The notes under the pieces: generated by a model
What the model was told of the DNA's origin: nothing
What the model saw: only the letters and a program-made list of their open reading frames with translations
Database searches by the model: none
NCBI GenBank assembly: GCA_964601805.1
Contig: CAZROW010000055.1
Location: 1-21,219 of the forward strand
Source of the DNA: Eutrophocola sp964601805
Lineage (GTDB): Bacteria; Pseudomonadota; Gammaproteobacteria; Pseudomonadales; Pseudohongiellaceae
Direction: 5' to 3'
Length of the DNA stretch: 21,219 bases
Program-made: the position numbers and the translations under genes
Shown: positions 7,996 through 14,936 of the stretch, one piece after another
Layout: each line of letters opens with the position of its first letter
Numbering within the stretch: the stretch's first letter is position 1

Positions 7996-10134
7996 ATGCC
8001 ACATCCATTTTTGCGTTCTGCCCTCTATTCGGCCTGCCGGATTGCCACCCTTTGTGCTATTGGCCAATACACTCTTGCTGCAGAAGAACCTGTCATCGAG
8101 ATAGACGTTGAGGGCATGCCAAGTAATACCCGTATGGCAATGGACAGTATGCGTGACCGCATGCAAAAGGATGGTGTCAACTTTTTCCAGAGCGGGGGTA
8201 TTGCAGCCTTACCAGTCATTAATGGGCTTAATGATGATCGTGTCCGGGTAACCCTTGATGGCGCCTCTGCTACGGCCGCCTGTGCGAATCACATGAACCC
8301 TGTGTTGTCCTACGTGGACTTCGGTGCTATCACGGATATCAACGTCATTGCCGGCATAACCCCTGTCAGCGTTGGCGGTGACAGTATCGCCGGCACGATT
8401 TCCCTACAGACCGAACAATTCCGATTTACTGAAGGGCAAAGCACTTCGGATTTCTATGGCAGGGCGGGCTTTGATTATTTCAGTAATGGTAATCGGCAAC
8501 GAACCAGTGTGCAGATGGGTCTTAGCCAGAGAAACTTCAGCCTGCAATACAATGGCTTCACAGAGCAGTCAGACAGTTACGAAGACGGCAATGGCAACAA
8601 AGTCCTGGATACCCTGTACCGGGCAGAGAGTCACAGTCTTACAGCCTCTTTCCGCGACGACGATCAGCAGTTGTCTGTCAAAATGGCCCACCAGAACGTC
8701 CCATACCAGGGATTTCCCAATCAATACATGGATATGGTGGCCAATGACAGCAACAGCATAAACATTAATCATCATCGAGAATTTGGTTGGGGCAAGTTGC
8801 ACAGCCAGGCGGCCTGGCAGCAGGTTGATCATGAAATGGGATTTTTTACAGCCGAGAAGCCGGGCATCATGCCCATGATCACTGAAGGCATGGATGCCAA
8901 TTACAGCATCAAGGCTGAAATCCCCCTGGCAAACGATCATGTGTTCACGCTTGGCCAGGAATACTTTCTCTTTACGCTTGATGATTACTGGCCGGCAGTT
9001 CCAGGCAACATGATGATGGGGCCTGATTATTATGTGAACATCAATGATGGCCGACGCTCAAGGTTGGCTCTGTTCGGCGAATCGGATTACGAGTTTAACC
9101 AGCAATGGGCGCTACTCTCCGGTATTCGGGTAGAGCAGGTCAAAACCAGCGCCGGCGAGGTACAGCCCTATAACAGCATGACCATGGATAGTGGTATGGG
9201 TATGGGGGGAGGCATGACCATGTCCAACCCGGATGCCCCTGCAGCCATGGCATTCAATGCAAGTGACCGTGATAAAAGCGATACCAATGTCGACCTGAGT
9301 CTCATGTTGTCCTATGCAGGCGGTGACAGTTTCGCCGCTGAATTTGGTTATGCCAGGAAAAACCGCTCTCCCAGCCTGTATGAACGTTACTCCTGGGGCA
9401 GGGGCAGGATGGCCATGACCATGATTGGCTGGTACGGCGATGCCAATGGTTATGTCGGGGATAGTGATCTCAAGCCTGAAACGGCCCACACCCTGGGCGC
9501 AAAACTGAGCTGGGCAGACCCGGTCAACGCCAGTTGGCATGTTGATCTGTCACCCTATTACACACGGGTAGAAAATTTTATTGATGCTGAAGTGACCGGC
9601 ACCTTCCATCCCCGCATGCAGATGCAGGTCACCCGCAACCTGTTAAAGTTCACCAATCTTGACGCCACGCTTTATGGCGTGCGCCTGGATGCTCACAAGC
9701 ATCTGGGAAACCTGGGTAATACCGGCATCTGGGATGTTTCTGCAAGCCTGAACCTGCAGCGGGGGCAACGTAATAATGACAAGTCCGACCTTTACCAGAT
9801 CATGCCTCTGCAATTTTCGCTGGCACTGGAACACCGGCTCGGTGAGTTCAGCCAGCGCTTGAGTGTTGACTTCACTGATGAAAAAACGCGCGTGGACAAT
9901 CGGCGACTTGAACCCGTTACCGACAGTTTTACCCTGTTGAACTGGCAAGCCCAGTACCAATGGTCAGCGCTGACATTCTCGCTGCAGGTGAGTAACGTTC
10001 TGGATGAGTATTACGACTTGCCACTGGGTGGTGTGAGTTATGCGCAATGGCTGGCAGGTGGTATGCAGGGCCAGTACGAGGCACTGGCAGGACAGGGTCG
10101 TTCAACGAATCTGGGATTGCAATACCGTTTCTGA
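7996..10134 (+). CDS. oprC: TonB-dependent outer-membrane copper receptor, OprC/NosA-like
   Basis: The 712-aa protein is predicted to import copper across the outer membrane using TonB energy. The start at 7996 has an AGGA site 7 nt upstream and is followed by a signal peptide (cleavage near 28, TLA/AEE). A plug domain occupies about 30-150, followed by a beta-barrel ending in the aromatic C-terminal strand (GLQYRF). Copper specificity is suggested by two motifs. CANHM (96-100) gives the CxxxM pattern and HEM (279-281) gives HxM. In Pseudomonas OprC these patterns form the copper site, with a very similar spacing (about 180 residues; 183 here). A Met-rich segment (about 395-410, GMGMGGGMTM) may form an external copper-collecting loop. 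It faces the copA-copB-permease operon convergently. Generic TonB-receptor function is near certain; copper as substrate is well supported by motifs and context. Confidence 0.87.
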   Translation: MPHPFLRSALYSACRIATLCAIGQYTLAAEEPVIEIDVEGMPSNTRMAMDSMRDRMQKDGVNFFQSGGIAALPVINGLNDDRVRVTLDGASATAACANHMNPVLSYVDFGAITDINVIAGITPVSVGGDSIAGTISLQTEQFRFTEGQSTSDFYGRAGFDYFSNGNRQRTSVQMGLSQRNFSLQYNGFTEQSDSYEDGNGNKVLDTLYRAESHSLTASFRDDDQQLSVKMAHQNVPYQGFPNQYMDMVANDSNSININHHREFGWGKLHSQAAWQQVDHEMGFFTAEKPGIMPMITEGMDANYSIKAEIPLANDHVFTLGQEYFLFTLDDYWPAVPGNMMMGPDYYVNINDGRRSRLALFGESDYEFNQQWALLSGIRVEQVKTSAGEVQPYNSMTMDSGMGMGGGMTMSNPDAPAAMAFNASDRDKSDTNVDLSLMLSYAGGDSFAAEFGYARKNRSPSLYERYSWGRGRMAMTMIGWYGDANGYVGDSDLKPETAHTLGAKLSWADPVNASWHVDLSPYYTRVENFIDAEVTGTFHPRMQMQVTRNLLKFTNLDATLYGVRLDAHKHLGNLGNTGIWDVSASLNLQRGQRNNDKSDLYQIMPLQFSLALEHRLGEFSQRLSVDFTDEKTRVDNRRLEPVTDSFTLLNWQAQYQWSALTFSLQVSNVLDEYYDLPLGGVSYAQWLAGGMQGQYEALAGQGRSTNLGLQYRF

Positions 10135-10151
10135 AGCCTGTCCTGACTGTT

Positions 10152-11192
10152 TCAGGCAACCTGGTTCAGTAGCCAGGCCACCAGAAGGACCTGGGGTACC
10201 GTCAGCAAGGGTAGAAACAGGGCAAGTTTCAAGCTGCCGGTAGTTTCCTTGAGCACCATGATTTCAGTGTAATCCGTGGACACACCGGTCATCAGGAAAG
10301 CAAAACCGTTGCCCGGTGCATTGGCCCGGGTCAGCAGGTCTGCGGCGATAGGAGTGGAACCCTCGGAGCAGACTTCCATGATGGTAGCGATCAGGACTGT
10401 CAGGCCAAGTCCCGCGAGTGTCGGCCCGAAATAAGTACCAAAAGTTTCCGGAGAGAAAAAAGCCCGGACCAGGCCGGCAAGCACGATACCAAAAAATATC
10501 CAGCGCAAAACCATGCGCGACTCTTTCAAACCGTCCCTGAACATGCCGTAGAACAGTGAGACGTTCCAGGATGTGTTGGCCAGTTGTTTTTTCGCTTCAG
10601 TCCAGAAACGGAAGTCATCCGGCAGATCGGTCTTGTTGGTGTTTTCGGGCAGGATGTTGCTACTGACAAGCAGGTCAAACAGGAAGCCAGCCAGCAGTGC
10701 AATTACCATTGAGAGAAGGATGAAGGCAAGTGTCCATGGCAGTCCTATCAGCGCAATCAGTATCAGTGTCAGTGAAAAGGAATTCCAGGGGCTGGCGACG
10801 AGAAATGCCACCACCTGGCCAATGCTGGCCCCGCGCTCGTACAGTTTGGCGCCGACCATGAGGATGCCATGGCTGCACAGGTCCAGGAGCAGGCCTGCAG
10901 CTGTTGCCCTGAACAGCCCGCCAAATCCGCCTTTTGCTCCCAGCACCGACATGACAAATTCTCGCGGAATACGGGTGAGCACTGACAGCATGATGATGCC
11001 AAGGGTCACACCCCACCACATGGTATTGACGAGGTCGAAAATGGCGCGGGTCAGGTTTTCATACCAGGCGGGCATGATGGTCGCCTGTGGAAACATCCAT
11101 TGGTGCAGGTAAAGGAGGGTAATGGCCACCAGTGAGCCCCAGAGCAGAAAATCCGGTTTACCTTTTGGTGGGTGACAACAATGTTCGCTCAT
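10152..11192 (-). CDS. ArsP/DUF318-family permease, candidate SO_0444-like Cu/Zn exporter
   Basis: This is a 346-aa inner-membrane protein with about 8-10 hydrophobic segments. It shows the two-fold internal similarity of the COG0701 (ArsP_1) permeases. LCSHG at 105-109 in the first half and VCSEG at 274-278 in the second are each followed by a glycine/alanine-rich helix (KLYERGASIGQVVAFL; LLTRANAPGNGFAFL). Relatives export organoarsenicals or, in the SO_0444 group, Cu/Zn. A metal role fits the operon context and the Cys/His-rich N-terminus (SEHCCHPP), which could bind Cu(I). The start at 11192 follows a GGAAGAG site. It begins 10 bp after the copB stop on the same strand and is the last gene of the copA-copB-permease operon. 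Exactly which metal is carried is inferred. Confidence 0.8.
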   Translation of the reverse strand: MSEHCCHPPKGKPDFLLWGSLVAITLLYLHQWMFPQATIMPAWYENLTRAIFDLVNTMWWGVTLGIIMLSVLTRIPREFVMSVLGAKGGFGGLFRATAAGLLLDLCSHGILMVGAKLYERGASIGQVVAFLVASPWNSFSLTLILIALIGLPWTLAFILLSMVIALLAGFLFDLLVSSNILPENTNKTDLPDDFRFWTEAKKQLANTSWNVSLFYGMFRDGLKESRMVLRWIFFGIVLAGLVRAFFSPETFGTYFGPTLAGLGLTVLIATIMEVCSEGSTPIAADLLTRANAPGNGFAFLMTGVSTDYTEIMVLKETTGSLKLALFLPLLTVPQVLLVAWLLNQVA

Positions 11193-11202
11193 AATCTCTT
11201 CC

Positions 11203-11488
11203 TCAGTACCAGAGTCTTATGCCCATCACCAAGGAGGCTTCACTGTTCTCTTTTCCTGCTGCCTGCAACATCTCTGCGGTATCGCCAAAGGACTTTTCCC
11301 AGGCTATTCCCAGGTAAGGGGCAATTTCGCGTTTGAATTCATAGCGCAGGCGCAGGCCCAGGTGTGTCTTGTGCAAGCCCTGGCCGATACCGGCTTGCAT
11401 GTCATCGTGGAAGGCGTAGTTGAGTTCCATACGCGGCTGCAGGATCAGGCGCTGGGTGAAGCGCATTTCGTATTCAGCTTCCAGGCGT
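11203..11488 (-). CDS. copB: Copper resistance protein B, C-terminal fragment cut by assembly gap
   Basis: The readable part is the last 94 or so residues of a CopB/PcoB outer-membrane protein. It shows the family pattern RFTQRLILQPRMELN, then GLRLRYEFKREIAPYLGIAWE, and a C-terminal aromatic strand (RLWY). CopB proteins sit in the outer membrane and work with the CopA multicopper oxidase. The frame runs open into the N run (11489-11588), so the ATG at 11466 is internal. The likely real start is an ATG at 11593, overlapping the copA stop as ATGA, with the next two bases visible before the Ns. CopB is normally about 250-350 aa, so several hundred bases are probably missing and 100 N is only a placeholder. 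The stop is 10 bp before the permease start. Confidence 0.85.
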
Positions 11489-11588
11489 NNNNNNNNNNNN
11501 NNNNNNNNNNNNNNNNNNNNNNNNNNNNNNNNNNNNNNNNNNNNNNNNNNNNNNNNNNNNNNNNNNNNNNNNNNNNNNNNNNNNNNNN
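11489..11588. other. Scaffold gap (100 N) inside copB
   Basis: A run of exactly 100 N. Unlike the first gap, the flanks share no repeat. The CopB N-terminal region (about 150-250 residues by family length) is missing, so the real gap is probably longer than 100 bp. Confidence 0.9.
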
Positions 11589-11589
11589 C

Positions 11590-13389
11590 TCATGACATGT
11601 CCTCCTGCACAGAGACCACGCGCATCATGCCAGCATGCATGTGGTAAAGCAGATGGCAATGGAACGCCCATTGACCCGGTGCATCAGCCGTGATGTCAAC
11701 GCTCAATTTTCGCCGGGTTTGACTACGATAGTGTGCTTGCGGGGTTTGTGGTCTTCACGGCCCGTCCCGGTAGCTTTGTCTATCACAACATCAAAAAACA
11801 TTCCGTGTATATGGATGGGATGGGGCATCATGGTGTCATTAACCAGGGTCAGTCGCAGTCGCTCACCCTGGTGAAAAAGGATCGGGTCTTTCACCTCGGA
11901 AAACTTGATGCCGTCAAAGGACCACATGTAGCGTTCCATGTTGCTGGTCAGGTGCAGCTCCATTTCACGTTCCGGTGCCCGGGTATCAGGGTTGGCTTCC
12001 AGGCTTTCCAGGTCCGTGTAGACAAGAACCCGGTGTGGCACGTTTTCCAGTCCCAGGGGGGCGTTCGTGTAGACGATTGACCGGATTCATGGCAACGTTC
12101 ATGACCACGGGTCCCCGGGGGTGGTCATGGGTCTGCATGGCCATCCGGCTCATCGACATTGCTTCATGATTCATGCCGGCATGATCCATATCCTCGTTAT
12201 TCTTGATGCTGTGGTCCATTGCACTAGAGGCCATGTCTTCACGGGTCATCATGCCTTCTTCCATGGCCATGCCGGACATGCCCATGTCTTTCATGGTCAG
12301 GGTGGGGCGCTCTCGCAGGGGAGGAATATCGGCACGCATGCCTGCCCTGGGCGCCAGGGTGGCTGCACCGTACCCATAGCGATCGTTGGATTCGCACATG
12401 ATGGTAAAGGCGCGGTCTTCAGTAGGGGTCACTATCACATCAAAGGTTTCCGCTGTACCGATCTGGAATTCGTCAGTCTCCACCGGTTTGACATTGAGGC
12501 CGTCTGCCTGGACCACGGTCATTGGCAATCCGGGAATGCGCACATTGAAAATGGACATGGCCGAGGCATTGATAAAACGCAGTCTTACTCGCTCACCGGG
12601 ACGAAACAGTGCTGTCCAGTTTTCTACCGGGCTGTGACCATTGACGAGATAGGTGTAGGTGGATGCGGTGACATCGGCCAGGTCGGTGGGATTCATGCGC
12701 ATGTCACCCCACATCAGGCGATTGGCCAGTGCGGCGTCCAGGCCCTGTTCCTCAACATCGGCAAAAAATTCGCCGATGGTACGCTGTTGAAAATTGTAGT
12801 TGTCACTCATTTTCTTCAACTTGGAAAATACCCGGTGAGGGTCTTCAAAAGTCCAGTCTGACAACATCACCACGTGTTCACGGTCATAGGCTACCGGGTC
12901 AGGGCCTGCCGGATCGATGATGATTGGTCCGTAGTGACCGAGTTGTTCCTGCAAACCGGAATGACTGTGATACCAGTAGGTGCCGGCCTGTTTCACCGGA
13001 AAGCGGTAAGTGAAGTCGCTGCCTGCCGGAATACCGGGAAAAGACACTCCCGGCACACCGTCCATGTGGAATGGCAGCAGGAGACCGTGCCAGTGAATGG
13101 AGGTGGCCTCACTCAAATGATTGATAACACGCAGCGTCAGGTCGTCCCCTTCGCGCCAACGCAACAGCGGAGCAGGGAATTGCCCGTTCAGGGTGATTGG
13201 CCTGGCACTCTTGCCGGCTACAGCCCTGTCCATCCGGTTGATATCCAGGGTGAAGTCTGTGCCTGCCATCATCCCAGGAAGGTCAGCCAGCAGGCGGGCG
13301 GATTGCGCCCAGGCGGGCAGCATACATTGAAACGCCGAGCCCGCCCCGAAGAGAAGGCTTTTTTCAAGAAACTGGCGGCGTGTGCCCAT
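11590..13389 (-). CDS. copA: CopA-type periplasmic multicopper oxidase (two frameshifts as sequenced)
   Basis: This is a periplasmic multicopper oxidase of the CopA/PcoA copper-resistance family, thought to oxidise Cu(I). It has a Tat signal (GTRRQFLEKSLLFGAG) and the copper motifs HWHG (99-102) and HSH (141-143). A Met/His-rich segment follows (MGMSGMAMEEGMM and on). The C-terminal HPIHIHG and HCHLLYHMHAGMM are also present. As given, the frame breaks twice. Near 12056-12061 a six-base G run (C on the coding strand) is one base too long. Near 11707-11710 a four-base T run (A on the coding strand) is one base too short. Correcting both gives exactly 600 codons ending at 11590, with conserved CopA sequence throughout, including NMERYMWSFDG in the middle frame. 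Sequencing error near a contig end seems likelier than gene decay. The stop overlaps the probable copB start; csoR is divergent. Confidence 0.85.
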
Positions 13390-13407
13390 GGAAAGTTTTG
13401 CCCTGGT

Positions 13408-13413
13408 TATAAT
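13408..13413 (+). promoter_or_regulatory. Candidate -10 box (TATAAT) for csoR
   Basis: A perfect TATAAT lies in the copA-csoR intergenic region, but no good -35 is visible 16-18 bp upstream. The same bases read as TATAAC on the minus strand and could also serve copA. If used for csoR, the CsoR-type dyad at 13433-13449 would lie about 15-30 bp downstream of the start point, allowing autorepression. Confidence 0.35.
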
Positions 13414-13432
13414 GGTGCTGCTACACTACCAT

Positions 13433-13449
13433 ATACCCCCCAGGGGTAT
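13433..13449. promoter_or_regulatory. CsoR operator between copA and csoR
   Basis: ATACCCC-CCA-GGGGTAT is a perfect 7-bp dyad with a 3-nt centre. Characterised CsoR operators are G/C-tract pseudopalindromes of the TACCC...GGGTA type, so the match is close. It lies 44 bp upstream of the copA start and 33 bp upstream of the csoR start, suitable for copper-relieved repression of both divergent units. Confidence 0.78.
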
Positions 13450-13481
13450 GCAAGCAGCAAATGGGTGACAGGACAGAAAAT

Positions 13482-13757
13482 ATGATTCTAGACAAAGAAA
13501 GTACGTTGAAACGTCTCAGCCGGATTGAGGGGCAGGTTCGGGGTGTCCGTAAAATGATCGACGAAGAACGTTATTGCATTGACGTACTGCAGCAAATGCA
13601 GGCCATCAAGGCGGCTTTTGCCAAGGTCGAGGATGCCATTCTCAAGGACCACAGTAATACCTGTGTAGCCAACGCCATTTCTTCAGGCGATAGCGAAGAA
13701 CAGCGGCAGAAGTTCAACGAATTGATTGACCTGATTGCCCGTTATAAACGCGGCTGA
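13482..13757 (+). CDS. csoR: CsoR/DUF156 copper-sensing repressor
   Basis: A 91-aa all-helical repressor of the CsoR/RcnR/FrmR family, with the DNA-contact signature RLSRIEGQVRGV near the N-terminus. The metal site is Cys32, His57 and Cys61 (YCIDV and HSNTC). Their spacing of 25 and 4 residues is the Cys-His-Cys pattern of Cu(I)-sensing CsoR. It is unlike the His-Cys-His-His nickel/cobalt set of RcnR, or FrmR, which lacks the third ligand. The start at 13482 is preferred because AGGACAG lies just upstream; an in-frame ATG at 13461 would add seven residues but has no good ribosome-binding site. It is divergent from copA and presumably represses it and itself through the dyad at 13433-13449. 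It converges on the DAHP synthase gene with 9 bp between stop codons. Confidence 0.92.
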   Translation: MILDKESTLKRLSRIEGQVRGVRKMIDEERYCIDVLQQMQAIKAAFAKVEDAILKDHSNTCVANAISSGDSEEQRQKFNELIDLIARYKRG

Positions 13758-13766
13758 CAACACGTA

Positions 13767-14828
13767 TCAGGCTTTGCGCCTGCTTTTTACCGAGTCAGCG
13801 AGTTCAGCGAGCAGGGCATCAGTGTCTTCCCAGGCCATGCAGGCGTCTGTGATGCTCTGGCCGTAAACCAGGTCCTGGACGGGCACCACTTTCTGGTTAC
13901 CCGCGACCAGGTGGCTTTCCAGCATGATGCCCTTGATGTTTTTCTCACCCGCAGCAATCTGGTAGGCCACATCCTTGCACACAATAACCTGGCGTGCCGG
14001 ATCCTTGCCGGAGTTGGCATGGCTGCAGTCGATAACGATATTAGCTGGCAGTCCGGCTTTTTCCAGTTTTTCGGAGACATCCCTGACGTTTTCCGGGTCG
14101 TAGTTGGTGTGCTTGTGACCACCACGCAGAATGATATGGCAATCGGTGTTGCCAGCAGTCTGGAAGATGGCGGAATGGCCTTCCTTGGTGACAGACAGGA
14201 AGTTATGGGGATGCGAGGCAGAACCGATAGCATCAATAGCAATCTGGACGTCACCCGTGGTGCCATTCTTGAATCCCACCGGGCAGGACAGGCCACTGGC
14301 CAGTTCACGATGGCACTGGGATTCGGTAGTACGGGCACCGATGGCACCCCAGGAGATCAGGTCGGCGACATATTGCGGGCTGATCAGGTCAAGGTATTCA
14401 GTACCGGCCGGAATGCCCCTGTCTGCCAGCTCCAGCAGCAGTTTGCGGGCAACGCCCAGTCCCTTGTTGATGTCGTAGCTGTCGTTCAGGTCCGGATCAT
14501 TGATCAGGCCTTTCCAGCCAACGGTTGTGCGCGGCTTTTCAAAATACACGCGCATGATGATCAGCAGTTCATCCTTCAAGGCCTCCATGGGGCCTGCCAG
14601 GCGCTCGGCATATTCCAGGGCAGCTTTCGGATCATGGATGGAACAGGGTCCGGCAATCACAAAGAGCCTGTCATCCTCGCCATTAAGGATTTTTTGTATA
14701 CCTTTGCGCGCATTGAAGACGGTTTCAGAGGCCTTTTCCGTGATCGGGAATTTTTCCAGCAACTCTTCGGGAGAGAGAAGCTGTTTCATCGCCTTGATTC
14801 TGAGGTCGTCCGTATGTTGAAGCGTCAT
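13767..14828 (-). CDS. aroG: 3-deoxy-7-phosphoheptulonate (DAHP) synthase, class I (AroG/AroF type)
   Basis: It condenses phosphoenolpyruvate with erythrose 4-phosphate, the first step of the shikimate pathway, in the cytoplasm. At 353 aa it matches the E. coli enzyme (350 aa) nearly end to end. Hallmarks are PCSIHD (61-66), RVYFEKPRTTVGWKG (93-107) and GARTTESQ (164-171). The metal ligands of the family are all present: Cys62, His270 (DCSHAN), Glu304 (LESHL) and Asp328 (SITDAC). A longer frame reaches 14906, but the ATG at 14828 fits the family N-terminus (MTLQHTDDLRIK) and follows an AGGACA site. Which of the Phe-, Tyr- or Trp-inhibited isozymes it is cannot be decided by eye, so aroG is used for the family. 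It lies downstream of ileS on the same strand, with a REP-like palindrome between. Confidence 0.95.
   Translation of the reverse strand: MTLQHTDDLRIKAMKQLLSPEELLEKFPITEKASETVFNARKGIQKILNGEDDRLFVIAGPCSIHDPKAALEYAERLAGPMEALKDELLIIMRVYFEKPRTTVGWKGLINDPDLNDSYDINKGLGVARKLLLELADRGIPAGTEYLDLISPQYVADLISWGAIGARTTESQCHRELASGLSCPVGFKNGTTGDVQIAIDAIGSASHPHNFLSVTKEGHSAIFQTAGNTDCHIILRGGHKHTNYDPENVRDVSEKLEKAGLPANIVIDCSHANSGKDPARQVIVCKDVAYQIAAGEKNIKGIMLESHLVAGNQKVVPVQDLVYGQSITDACMAWEDTDALLAELADSVKSRRKA
13768..13788 (+). terminator. Short terminator-like hairpin after csoR
   Basis: CAGGC-TTTGC-GCCTG (13768-13772, 13778-13782) followed by CTTTTT could end csoR transcription. The stem has only 5 bp and overlaps the 3' end of the convergent DAHP synthase gene, so this is tentative. 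Confidence 0.4.
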
Positions 14829-14870
14829 TGTTAATGTCCTGTTAAATGCTGTTTGTATTACCGGAAGATC

Positions 14871-14904
14871 GTAGGCCGGAAGAGGGCGAAGCCCGTCATC
14901 CGGC
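14871..14904 (+). repeat. REP-like palindrome with GTAG head, between ileS and the DAHP synthase gene
   Basis: GTAG is followed by GCCGGA ... TCCGGC arms (14875-14880, 14899-14904) and inner GGGC/GCCC arms (14884-14887, 14891-14894) around a GAA loop. Layout and head match the two elements at 21071 and 21128. A second hairpin, GGCGTC-TGCAA-GACGCC (14907-14923), follows directly and may help end ileS transcription or protect its mRNA end. Confidence 0.7.
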
Positions 14905-14936
14905 AAGGCGTCTGCAAGACGCCCAATCCTTCCGCT

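Noticed and set aside
11362..11671. Frames spanning the second N run
   Set aside because: They are open only because N codons cannot be read as stops, and the flanks belong to copB and copA on the other strand.
12121..12861. A 246-codon plus-strand frame with a strikingly His-rich product, resembling a metal-binding protein
   Set aside because: It lies opposite copA. The His codons are the antisense of the Met codons (CAT opposite ATG) of the CopA Met-rich segment, which has full family support.
13911..14834. A 307-codon plus-strand frame
   Set aside because: It is antisense to the DAHP synthase gene, whose catalytic residues are all present.
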